Assembly: GCA_030632035.1 (NCBI GenBank) | Contig: DAOVJZ010000013.1 | Coordinates: 1-14,566 of the forward strand | Direction: 5' to 3' | DNA from: Granulosicoccaceae bacterium | GTDB lineage: Bacteria > Pseudomonadota > Gammaproteobacteria > DAOVJZ01 | Length of the DNA stretch: 14,566 bases | In this document: one piece after another, positions 7,035 to 14,216 of the stretch | Layout of the letters: every line of letters begins with the position of its first letter | Position numbering within the stretch: the first letter of the stretch is position 1 | Notes under the pieces: generated by a model | What the model was told of the DNA's origin: nothing | What the model saw: only the letters and a program-made list of their open reading frames with translations | Database searches by the model: none | Made by a program: the position numbers and the translations under genes

Positions 7035-7367
7035 CTATTTTAAATAAACACTCTTTTTCATAATGGTAATTGGCAATTTTTCCAATGATTTTCCCGTACA
7101 TGGGCCAGCAATACAAAAACCATCATCTGGACGAAACAGGGCACCATGGGTACTGCACTGCAAAAAGGTATTATCCCCGTTAAAAAAACGATTTTGTATC
7201 CATTCCAGTGTCACTCCCGTATGAGGACAACTGTTCCTGTAAGCAAACAACTCATTTTTCCAATTCACAATCACAACATTAGTTGGTACTTCATTACTAA
7301 TAGCCTCAAAACCACATGCACTGTTTTGGGGAATATCATCAACCTTGCATATAGGTTCTGGTTTCAT
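7035..7367 (-). CDS. Small Rieske [2Fe-2S] protein
   Basis: A 110-residue soluble protein with the Rieske cluster motif: Cys47-Pro-His49 and Cys71-Ser-Thr-His74, the two Cys and two His that hold a [2Fe-2S] cluster. The following GFCIAGPCTG is usual in Rieske ferredoxins of the NirD/dioxygenase-ferredoxin type. There is no signal peptide or membrane anchor, so it is cytoplasmic. Its partner is unknown and no oxygenase or reductase is adjacent, so electron transfer to the neighbouring sulfur proteins is only an inference. The ATG has a short-spaced AGGT. An FNR/DNR-type box lies 80-94 bases upstream, and two dsrC-like genes follow on the same strand. Confidence 0.9.
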   Translation of the reverse strand: MKPEPICKVDDIPQNSACGFEAISNEVPTNVVIVNWKNELFAYRNSCPHTGVTLEWIQNRFFNGDNTFLQCSTHGALFRPDDGFCIAGPCTGKSLEKLPITIMKKSVYLK

Positions 7368-7417
7368 TACCTGTAATTATATTGCGGTTATACTACTAGG
7401 TAACTTTAGATGGGATA

Positions 7418-7461
7418 GCTATAAAAAACCAGAAATAAAGATTGACATTGATATTTGTCAA
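7418..7461 (-). promoter_or_regulatory. Putative FNR/DNR-dependent promoter of the Rieske-dsrC-dsrC genes
   Basis: On the minus strand, positions 7461-7448 are TTGACAAATATCAA; on the plus strand they read TTGATATTTGTCAA. This matches TTGAT-N4-ATCAA at 9 of 10 defined bases and is a near-perfect palindrome, the best box in the window. It overlaps the stop codon of the 1259-residue gene. TATAGC (7423-7418) or TTTATA (7425-7420) is in about the right place for a -10. The leader would be about 45 bases. The site suggests that these three genes can be switched on at low oxygen independently of the gene before them. Confidence 0.6.
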
Positions 7462-10400
7462 AGCTCGCGTACAACACGCAAACCAACATTATCCAAACTT
7501 ACATCAGGTGTAAATTTATTGCGCTTGGCACTACGAACACTATCTGAAACAGTATCATAGGCACCTCCACGAGCAATACGTTGTGAACACCCGCCTCCTT
7601 CCACCCAGGCACTACCATCAACGGGTGCGCCCTTGTAGTTACGGTTATAACAATCCTGGGTCCATTCCATCACATTACCAGCCGTATCATAAATACCGAA
7701 TTTGTTGGGTTTGAAACTTCCCACCGGTGCCGGTGATTTATTGTCCCATTGGCTGCCACAATTAAAACAGTTGGCGTTATTATCACTGGCAGTCAAGCCC
7801 CACCAATAAGGGTGACTACTACCAGCTCTGGCAACATACTCCCATTCTGCTTCTGTTGGCAAACGGTAGGTATGTCCGGTCTGTTTACTTAACCATTTGG
7901 TATAGGCTGTTGCATTCTTCCAGCTGATCCGGTGTGCAGGCAATTTATTGTCCCGATCAATTTTTGTTTTCCCGTTAGTGCGGGCAAAACGATTATATTC
8001 TTCTACCGTCACTTCATACATGCTGATGGCAAATTTTTTCAGGGTCACTTCGTGCTGTGGGCGTTCCTCGAACCTGAGCGAAGAAGAGGGACTGCCCATT
8101 TTGAAACTGCCATCTGTAATAGTCACCATAACAGGAGCACTACCTCCATCTTTCAGACGATCACGCAGAGTAACAACCTTGATTTCTTCAATCTTTTTAA
8201 CTTCTTTTTTATCTTGTTTTTGTACCTTTTTCTGTACTTGCACCTTTTTGTCTGGTGTTATCAATACAACTTGCTGCTCTTTCTCACTTCCAGAAAATAA
8301 ATAGCTGGCAACCACGCCCGCTATAACAACCACAGCCACTACAGTTGCAATAATTACATTATTGCTTCCTCTACGTGTTGTGTCCGGTTTATCTTCTTCG
8401 GGAGTAAAGTTGATTGAAACTGATTCAGAAAATTTACCGCTTGAAACAGGTTCAGAAAGGACAATATCCTCTTCAGCTTCCAGTTTTGGCCTGGGTTTAT
8501 CCTGATAAACCACACCGCCTGTCAACAAGGCCCTTTCCAGATCTACATCTCCGGTTTCATTGGCCTGTTCAACTTCTTTTTCCAGCCATTCAGCACGCTC
8601 TTCTGCCTTACGGCGTGCCTGTTCATGTTCTGCCTTCAAGCGTGCCGCTTCCATTTGTGACTTGAGCTTGGCTTCTTCCAGCTCTGACTTGATACGGTTG
8701 GCTTCTTCCTGTGCCTGTAGACCCGCTGATTCAGCTTCCATTTTCAGCCTGGTGGCTTCTTCTTCTGCCTTCAAACGTGCCGCTTCTGCCTCTGCCTTGA
8801 TTGATGCCGCTTCTTCCTGTGCCTTGAAGCGTGAATTCTCCGCTTCTTCTACCAGTTTGTTGGCTTCTTCCTGTGCTGACTGACGCATTTTCTCGGCCTC
8901 AGCCAATAATTTATTTGCCTTCGCTTCCATTTCTTTCTTGGCAGAATCTTCAACATTATCAATACTTGAACGAGCCGCTTCCGCATCACTTAATAGTTGT
9001 GCTGATTCTTTCTCGGCCTTTCTTAATACAAGTTCGGCTTCATCTTTAAGTTTGACTGATTCTTCTTCTATCTTGATACGTGCCTCTTCGGCTTCAACAC
9101 GTAAACGTGCGGCTTCTTCCTGTGCTTTCAGGCGCGCAGTTTCTGCTTCTGCTTTACGACTTTCTTCTTCTTCTGCCTTCAAGCGTGCTTCATCAGCCTT
9201 CGCAGTTAATTCTGCTACTTCAGCCTCAGCCTGAAGTTTTACTACTTTTTCTTCTTCCTGTAATCTGATCTTCTCAGCTTCAAGATGTTTTTGTGCCAAA
9301 TCAGCGGCTGATTTCAGTTGAGTAATCTCCTCTTCAACCGAACGTTTGGCTTCTTCACCTTCTTCATGTAAACGCTCTATTTCCTTACGTGCCTTTTTCT
9401 GTTCCTCTTGTACTTCTTTATGCAGGCGTTCAGCTTCTTTATTCGCATTGGAGCGTGCTTCTTCAGCTTCTGCTTTCAGACGTGCGGCTTCCTCCGTCCT
9501 TTTCTTTATCTCATCTGTTTCCTGTTTAAGCTTTTTAGCTAATTCTTCTGCCTGCTTTTTCGCTTGCTCCTGTTCTTTCTTCAGTCTATCTGCTTCTTGT
9601 TTGGCCTCTTTAGCTTCCCTGGTTGCTTTTATTGTCAGCTGTTCTGCTTCTGCTCTGGCTTTTGCACGCAAGCTTTCTGCTTCGGCTACCGCTTTCTTTC
9701 TTTCCTCTTCTGATAATGCCTTTAATTTTTCTGATTCTTCCTTGGTCTTTTTTAACAACTGGTCACGTTGCTGTTTAAGTTGTTGTGTCTCTTCTTCAGC
9801 CTGCTTGCGTACCACCTCGGCTTCTTCCTTCATACGTAAGGCTTCCTTCTCTGCCTGCTCACGCACTGCATCTGTATTAGCCTTGAGTTTTGCAAGTTCT
9901 TCTTCAGCCTGTTTTTTCATGGCCACGGCTTCGGCCTTGATACGCATGGCCTCTTCTACTACTTTCTTTTTCTCTACTTCAGCCTGCGCCCGGAATTTTT
10001 CCTTTTCTGCTTTTAATCCAGCCTGATCTTCAATCGGCTTACCATCACTGAATTTAACAATTTCAGCACCTTGCCCTTTATCTTCTGATGGTAGCGGTGC
10101 TTCAGTTTGGCTACTCCCTGCTGATGATCTCAGGCGACTAAATACATCAGAAGGGATATTCATCAAACCACCTTCCATTACCAATGCATCAAAACCACGC
10201 TGTGCCATCAGGAAGGCACCCACTGAACTACGGTTGCCTGTTTCACAACACAGGATATAAGTCCTGTCAGGATTCATTTGTTTCAACATATTGCGTAAAC
10301 GATTCATTGGAATATTATTACTGCCACGCAATGATTCATTCTGGAATTCCTGTGGCATACGCACATCAATACAAACTGCACCACTCTCTATCATCGATAT

Positions 10401-11237
10401 GGCTTTTGAAACAGGAACTGTATTGATTAAGGCTTCCTTCAACAACCCTTCAAAATTTTCTTTATCAATACGCATTAATGAGCCATCAGTCTTCATAGTG
10501 ACTGTTGCATTGCGTCTGGAACCAAAAATCAGTGCTTCCTCACCAAAGGCTTCACCCGGTCCCATTACTGCTAACGTAACAGGTTGTGGTTTGTTCAAAA
10601 GCTGACGTGTAATTTCTACCTGTCCATCCTTGATGGTGTAGTAATAATCACCTTCATCACCTTCATGGATAATCACATCACCGGTACTGACTTTAACTTC
10701 CTCCATGTGCATGAACAGGGCTTGCAAATTAGAGGGTGACAGTTTTTCGAAGGCCTTGGAGTTGAGCATCCGTGTCATCCAGTCGCCTTCTTGCTCCTCA
10801 TGGATTTCGGAAACCTCATAGTTCTCGGTTTCATCTGCGGTCAGTAATGAATCAAGCAAGGTTGATTCAATCCGAACAAGTAAAACCTGTCCCTTGGCGG
10901 TTGCAGAATACTGACGTGGAAAATGATGGGCTATCGGAAAGCGTGACTGCTCGGCATTTGCTTCAATAATTTCTTTCTTGCCATGGCGATCAACCAAAAT
11001 AATTTTGCCTGACAGAAGATAGACAGAACGATTGTCATTGTCCCCGGCATTGAAAATAACATTACCGGAACGACTTTCCTCAATAGACAGTTTGGTGAGC
11101 AATACATTGAAGTTTTCCTCGCTCAATGCATTCAACGGCACCAGTCGTCGGAGTGACTCATCATCCATTTTTTGTTTAGGTGCACCCATCGTTTTTCCCG
11201 GTTCTCTGGCCTCTTTTATTGTAGGCTCAGATAGCAT
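7458..11237 (-). CDS. Multidomain membrane protein: two cNMP-binding-like domains, rhodanese, nonapeptide helical rod, membrane segment, FGE-like domain
   Basis: 1259 residues. Domains in order: degenerate cyclic-nucleotide-binding fold (about 38-135, no phosphate-binding cassette); second such domain (about 158-268) with the cassette-like FGEEALIFGSRRNATV; rhodanese (about 272-368) with active loop CETGNR, Cys331 the likely persulfide carrier; charged Glu/Lys/Ala-rich helix (about 404-895) of nine-residue repeats; low-complexity linker; one membrane segment (959-982); Lys-rich linker; FGE/SUMF1-type domain (about 1035-1258) with RLPTEAEWEYVARAG, YDTAGNVMEWTQD and ARGGAYD. Arg-Arg before the membrane segment suggests an N-terminus in the cytoplasm and the FGE domain in the periplasm. 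The FGE domain lacks the cysteine pair used for formylglycine formation, so it is probably binding or structural. ATG at 11237 has a weak ribosome-binding site; Met17 is an alternative. I know no named protein with this layout. Confidence 0.9.
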   Translation of the reverse strand: MLSEPTIKEAREPGKTMGAPKQKMDDESLRRLVPLNALSEENFNVLLTKLSIEESRSGNVIFNAGDNDNRSVYLLSGKIILVDRHGKKEIIEANAEQSRFPIAHHFPRQYSATAKGQVLLVRIESTLLDSLLTADETENYEVSEIHEEQEGDWMTRMLNSKAFEKLSPSNLQALFMHMEEVKVSTGDVIIHEGDEGDYYYTIKDGQVEITRQLLNKPQPVTLAVMGPGEAFGEEALIFGSRRNATVTMKTDGSLMRIDKENFEGLLKEALINTVPVSKAISMIESGAVCIDVRMPQEFQNESLRGSNNIPMNRLRNMLKQMNPDRTYILCCETGNRSSVGAFLMAQRGFDALVMEGGLMNIPSDVFSRLRSSAGSSQTEAPLPSEDKGQGAEIVKFSDGKPIEDQAGLKAEKEKFRAQAEVEKKKVVEEAMRIKAEAVAMKKQAEEELAKLKANTDAVREQAEKEALRMKEEAEVVRKQAEEETQQLKQQRDQLLKKTKEESEKLKALSEEERKKAVAEAESLRAKARAEAEQLTIKATREAKEAKQEADRLKKEQEQAKKQAEELAKKLKQETDEIKKRTEEAARLKAEAEEARSNANKEAERLHKEVQEEQKKARKEIERLHEEGEEAKRSVEEEITQLKSAADLAQKHLEAEKIRLQEEEKVVKLQAEAEVAELTAKADEARLKAEEEESRKAEAETARLKAQEEAARLRVEAEEARIKIEEESVKLKDEAELVLRKAEKESAQLLSDAEAARSSIDNVEDSAKKEMEAKANKLLAEAEKMRQSAQEEANKLVEEAENSRFKAQEEAASIKAEAEAARLKAEEEATRLKMEAESAGLQAQEEANRIKSELEEAKLKSQMEAARLKAEHEQARRKAEERAEWLEKEVEQANETGDVDLERALLTGGVVYQDKPRPKLEAEEDIVLSEPVSSGKFSESVSINFTPEEDKPDTTRRGSNNVIIATVVAVVVIAGVVASYLFSGSEKEQQVVLITPDKKVQVQKKVQKQDKKEVKKIEEIKVVTLRDRLKDGGSAPVMVTITDGSFKMGSPSSSLRFEERPQHEVTLKKFAISMYEVTVEEYNRFARTNGKTKIDRDNKLPAHRISWKNATAYTKWLSKQTGHTYRLPTEAEWEYVARAGSSHPYWWGLTASDNNANCFNCGSQWDNKSPAPVGSFKPNKFGIYDTAGNVMEWTQDCYNRNYKGAPVDGSAWVEGGGCSQRIARGGAYDTVSDSVRSAKRNKFTPDVSLDNVGLRVVREL
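8562..9944 (-). repeat. Tandem nonapeptide (27-bp) repeats coding for a long charged helix
   Basis: Residues 432-892 of the 1259-residue protein can be cut into nine-residue units of the form [R/K]-L-K-A-E-x-E-x-A, about 50 in all. Residues 776-892 hold 13 units in a row with no gap, for example RLKAEEEAT (821-829), RIKSELEEA (848-856) and RLKAEHEQA (866-874). Residues 432-530 and 586-693 hold further long runs, with only one- or two-residue slips between blocks (for example near 694-701 and 765-775). The units differ in sequence, so this is old rather than recent expansion. Nine residues are 2.5 turns of an alpha helix, so the leucines alternate between opposite faces; this is not the heptad pattern of an ordinary coiled coil. 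Confidence 0.85.
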
Positions 11238-11707
11238 TTCTCAAACAAAAACCCGGAATTTCCTGCTGGCCCCGGATAGCTGAAAAACAAGCTGTTTTGA
11301 ACCCGTCACGCGTATCTATTTTAACGGTACATCCAGTCTTTGCTTTAATCCCGGTTTCACGTAATTTATTGAATTATCATGACTTGTGATCAAAATCACA
11401 TCCAAACTGCGACATGATTCAAACCTTGATGGTTTTTTGACCATTCCTGCAGATTATTCACTTTTAAAAACCACCATTTCAGAATGGGATTTATCCACCG
11501 ATAAAGTGTAAAATAATTTTTCACGTTTTTTGTAACTTATTGATTTCACTGTATTTAAGTATATCGTTAAGTACTTCAGATATATATCTACTAGTGACAA
11601 GCAACAAAGCTTCATATTAGACTTTGTATTTGGAAAGTGGTCTCTTAATGGGGGTGGCTCGCTATCCACCAGCATTCGGCAATAACGATGATGATAAAGG
11701 AACCGAT
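11238..11707. other. 470-base divergent intergenic region
   Basis: Lies between the 1259-residue gene (minus) and the small DUF6763-like gene (plus), so it must hold both promoters. It contains the CRP-type palindrome at 11385-11400, the palindrome AGATATATATCT (11578-11589) and a 12-base-spaced direct repeat TTAAGTA (11555-11561 and 11567-11573). I could not place -35/-10 pairs with confidence on either strand. Open frames here have no ribosome-binding site or recognisable protein. Confidence 0.5.
11385..11400. promoter_or_regulatory. Perfect CRP-type binding palindrome
   Basis: TGTGATCAAAATCACA has perfect arms TGTGA-N6-TCACA, the core consensus of CRP/Vfr. It is centred about 155 bases before the start of the 1259-residue gene and about 315 before the DUF6763-like gene. 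TAAATT (11368-11363, minus strand) is a possible -10 for the large gene. The large gene itself codes for cyclic-nucleotide-binding-type domains. Its centre also contains GATC, the Dam site. Confidence 0.6.
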
Positions 11708-11893
11708 ATGCAAAACATCCATCCGAAGATAGGACAGTGGTACAAAGATATTACCGGGAAATCGTTTGAGGTTATCAGTTATGGCACAGCTGGCGTCATT
11801 ATCGAATACCACGACGGGCAAGCCGAGCTGATAGAACAGAATAAATGGGACTCCCTGCAACTGGAAAACAAGCATCCACCAGTTATACAGTAA
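11708..11893 (+). CDS. Small conserved protein resembling DUF6763
   Basis: A 61-residue protein starting MQNIHPKIGQWYKD and containing FEVISYG, VIIEYHDGQAELIE and W-D-S-L-Q-L-E. The IGxWYxD, FEV and xFDGxxEE-like pattern resembles a small gammaproteobacterial family of unknown function that I recall as DUF6763. I chose the ATG at 11708 because AAAGGAA lies eight bases upstream and the protein similarity begins there. A longer frame from 11624 lacks a ribosome-binding site and adds unlikely sequence. A terminator follows. No function can be given. Confidence 0.72.
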   Translation: MQNIHPKIGQWYKDITGKSFEVISYGTAGVIIEYHDGQAELIEQNKWDSLQLENKHPPVIQ

Positions 11894-11929
11894 CGGATTA
11901 CAATAATAAATTTTTCCAAGGTACTTACA

Positions 11930-11965
11930 GGGCTGGTTTCCTTATGGATTCCAGCCCGTTTTTTT
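11930..11965 (+). terminator. Rho-independent terminator after the DUF6763-like gene
   Basis: GGGCTGG (11930-11936) pairs with CCAGCCC (11951-11957); inner bases TCC/GGA can extend the stem past a small mismatch. A run of Ts follows (GTTTTTTT, 11958-11965). It ends four bases before the stop codon of the convergent TerB-like gene. In the other direction it lacks a good T-run. Confidence 0.88.
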
Positions 11966-11968
11966 GGG

Positions 11969-12430
11969 TCAACGGTCTTCAGTGATCTTAAGCTTGGCCT
12001 GTATAAAATCCTTGTGAGAAATATGTAACAAGTCAGCAACCTTACGCACCAGATATTCCTCATTCTTTTCAAGTTCATTATCTGACAACGCAACTGACCA
12101 TAACATTTCCAATAACTGTATTTTCTCTTGATAGGAAAACCGATCATGAATCAAGCGGGTAAAGTCATACAGGCAAACTGCCTGTTTGGCTTCTTCTTCG
12201 GCAAGCTGGATAATCTCGTTTGTTTCTTCTGCAGAGAGATTAAAGTTGGTCTGTATTGCTTTGAGTACAGCCTGTTTTTCTTCTTCTTTTACCTCTACAT
12301 CGGCATAGGCCATTTCCAATAATAAGGCAGCAGCAGCTACCTGTTTGGCATGCTCATGATCGGCAACAGATTCAGTCTCACTCACACTGAATACAGTGGT
12401 TTCAATAAATATTTTAATTTTGGTTAACAT
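11969..12430 (-). CDS. TerB-like (DjlA N-terminal-type) helical protein
   Basis: A 153-residue all-helical acidic protein of the TerB/COG4103 family. Two similar acidic loops are visible, AYADVEVKEEE (41-51) and ALSDNELEKNEE (114-125), each before a helix; these are the typical TerB positions and are thought to bind metal. The family name comes from tellurite resistance, but such single genes in proteobacteria are not shown to give it, and the role here is unknown. The gene begins nine bases after the HDOD gene, so the two are cotranscribed, probably together with dam. The ribosome-binding site is weak, consistent with coupling. Confidence 0.83.
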   Translation of the reverse strand: MLTKIKIFIETTVFSVSETESVADHEHAKQVAAAALLLEMAYADVEVKEEEKQAVLKAIQTNFNLSAEETNEIIQLAEEEAKQAVCLYDFTRLIHDRFSYQEKIQLLEMLWSVALSDNELEKNEEYLVRKVADLLHISHKDFIQAKLKITEDR

Positions 12431-12439
12431 AATCTTTTT

Positions 12440-13288
12440 CTAGCCTTGTAACATCTGCATTACTTCAGAGATATCATTCTGTGATTCACGTAAGAGTTCA
12501 ATACTGGCATCAGCACCCAGTTTACTGATTGATAACTTGGAGAATGCCGGTAACTCATCCAGACGTGGTATATTTTTTTTGCTACCCGACCCAAACTGGC
12601 TATAGACGCGCGCTACAATAACAATATCAATATAATCTGCCGGCCCTTCAGTATCCCGTTTCCAGTTTTGTGACTCCAGCGGCAATGCAATCAGTTCTTC
12701 ATCAAAATGCCATTTTTTCAGGATCATACTGCCCAGCTTTCCCTGCACTTCACCAATCACCCTGAATAATCTTTTTTCATCATCAACAAGAGCCGGATAA
12801 TCTTCTGCATAACGTATGACTGGTAATACACCAATGCTATGCACCAAGCCCGCCAACATGGCCTTGTCGTCCTGTAACAGGGGTGTATAACCGGCCAGTA
12901 CATAACTGATCGCTGCTACCTTACTGCTGTTACTCCATAACGATTTCATTATTTTTTGCAGTTTGGGTGACTTGGCAGTAAATACATTTCGGGTTGCAAA
13001 GCTCATCACCAGATTTCGGGTAACCGGTAAACCGAGACGCGTCACAGCTGACTGGAGATTATCAATCTTGGCTGTACCCCGATACAAGGCACTATTGGCA
13101 ATCTGTATTAAACGGGCAGTAAGTGCGACATCGACCTGAATAATCTTGGCAATATTGCGTGCAGTATTTGCTTCATTCTGCATCGCATCCCTGACCTTGA
13201 GCGCAACATCAGGCAAGCTGGGCAAAACAAGTTTATCGTTGTCGTAGTCAGCAAGGATTTTATCCTTGAGCTGTTGTTCTTCATTCAT
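12440..13288 (-). CDS. HDOD-domain protein
   Basis: 282 residues. The HDOD domain covers roughly residues 20-220: LPSLPDVALKV (22-32), then the helical core with VDVALTARLIQIANSALYR (52-70) and AMLAGLVHSIGVLPVI (143-158). The motif that would be His-Asp in a true HD phosphohydrolase is His150-Ser151, so catalysis is unlikely. HDOD proteins act in signalling and regulation, often tied to cyclic-di-GMP, stress or motility; the partner here is unknown. It begins 23 bases after dam and ends nine bases before the TerB-like gene. Its own ribosome-binding site is poor. Confidence 0.92.
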   Translation of the reverse strand: MNEEQQLKDKILADYDNDKLVLPSLPDVALKVRDAMQNEANTARNIAKIIQVDVALTARLIQIANSALYRGTAKIDNLQSAVTRLGLPVTRNLVMSFATRNVFTAKSPKLQKIMKSLWSNSSKVAAISYVLAGYTPLLQDDKAMLAGLVHSIGVLPVIRYAEDYPALVDDEKRLFRVIGEVQGKLGSMILKKWHFDEELIALPLESQNWKRDTEGPADYIDIVIVARVYSQFGSGSKKNIPRLDELPAFSKLSISKLGADASIELLRESQNDISEVMQMLQG

Positions 13289-13311
13289 GGGGGATTGATT
13301 ATGCCAGATAC

Positions 13312-14124
13312 TCAGGCAAACAGGGCCAGCAATTCCCGTGCGCGATCACGTTTGTGACCCTTGCAACTGATAAATCGTTGCACCTCAAAACGGGTAATAT
13401 CTGCCATATGGTACATTTTCTTTGTGAATGGAGTGTGGTGGTTAGAAATCAATACCTTGATATCTCTGGCCGAAAGCTCTTCTGCTACCTTTGTCAGCAC
13501 CTTTTGTTCTGTCTCACCAAATGAATTAGCGGCATAGGCAGTAAAGCTGGATGTCAAAGATAGTGGTACATAAGGGGGATCACAATAAACAACATCCCCT
13601 TCTCTGGCAGCCTTCATGCTGATATCAAAATTCTGGGTTTTAAAAACGGCCCGGCGACTTTTCTTATGAAAGAGTTGCATTTCTTTCTCTGGGAAATAAG
13701 GTTTTTTATATCTGCCAAAGGGCACATTATATATCCCTTTGCTATTGTAACGACACAGACCATTGTAGCCATGCCGATTCATATAAATAAATAATGCCGA
13801 TTTCAGCCTGATATCATCAGTGGTATTAAATACTTCACGAAAATGATAATACCGTTCCTCACAATTATTTTTATCTATAAAAAAGGAATTTGAATAATCA
13901 ATAAAGTCCTGACCCTCGTTCTTGAGGGTTTTATACAGTTCGATCAAATCAGTATTGGTATCGGTAAGTAAATAACGATCATAGTCTGTGTTTAAAAATA
14001 CAGCAGCTGAACCCACAAAAGGTTCAATCAGACGCTTGCCTTGAGGCAGTTTGCGTCGTATTTGATCCATAATACGATATTTATTCCCTGCCCATTTAAG
14101 AAAGGGTCTGATCTTTTCAGGCAC
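13312..14124 (-). CDS. dam: Dam DNA adenine methylase
   Basis: A 270-residue DNA N6-adenine methyltransferase of the GATC-specific Dam type. Visible are KWAGNK (10-15), the AdoMet-binding PFVGSAAVF (36-44), LTDTN (53-57), the catalytic DPPY (182-185), and the ending FISCKGHKRDRARELLALF typical of Dam. The start is GTG (14122-14124) with AAGGAT eight bases upstream; there is no better ATG. It is first in a close set dam-HDOD-TerB-like on the minus strand. No restriction gene is nearby, which favours a housekeeping orphan Dam (mismatch repair, replication timing, gene control) over a restriction-modification enzyme. Confidence 0.94.
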   Translation of the reverse strand: MPEKIRPFLKWAGNKYRIMDQIRRKLPQGKRLIEPFVGSAAVFLNTDYDRYLLTDTNTDLIELYKTLKNEGQDFIDYSNSFFIDKNNCEERYYHFREVFNTTDDIRLKSALFIYMNRHGYNGLCRYNSKGIYNVPFGRYKKPYFPEKEMQLFHKKSRRAVFKTQNFDISMKAAREGDVVYCDPPYVPLSLTSSFTAYAANSFGETEQKVLTKVAEELSARDIKVLISNHHTPFTKKMYHMADITRFEVQRFISCKGHKRDRARELLALFA

Positions 14125-14216
14125 TGCTGATCCTTTTAATAATTAATTACATGAACAAGGCTAATAATAGCAGTTTGTTTTTAGAGTTACAGTTTGGGGG
14201 GTGCAGCTAAAGAGAA

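Noticed and set aside
8562..9944. Repeat region considered as a CRISPR array or satellite DNA
   Set aside because: The 27-bp units are continuous, diverged and in frame with a protein; there are no spacers and no conserved DNA repeat beyond codon similarity.
9346..10026. 226-residue serine-rich open frame on the plus strand
   Set aside because: It is the antisense of the Glu/Lys/Ala repeat region; its Ser/Cys/Ala-rich content comes from the complementary codons. No ribosome-binding site or recognisable domain.
11454..11675. 73-residue minus-strand frame in the intergenic region
   Set aside because: No ribosome-binding site, unremarkable Lys/Ser/Leu-rich composition, no known motif, and it would occupy the likely promoter of the DUF6763-like gene.
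11624..11707. 28-residue N-terminal extension of the DUF6763-like protein
   Set aside because: The ATG at 11624 lacks a ribosome-binding site, while the one at 11708 has AAAGGAA in a good place and matches where the family-like sequence begins.
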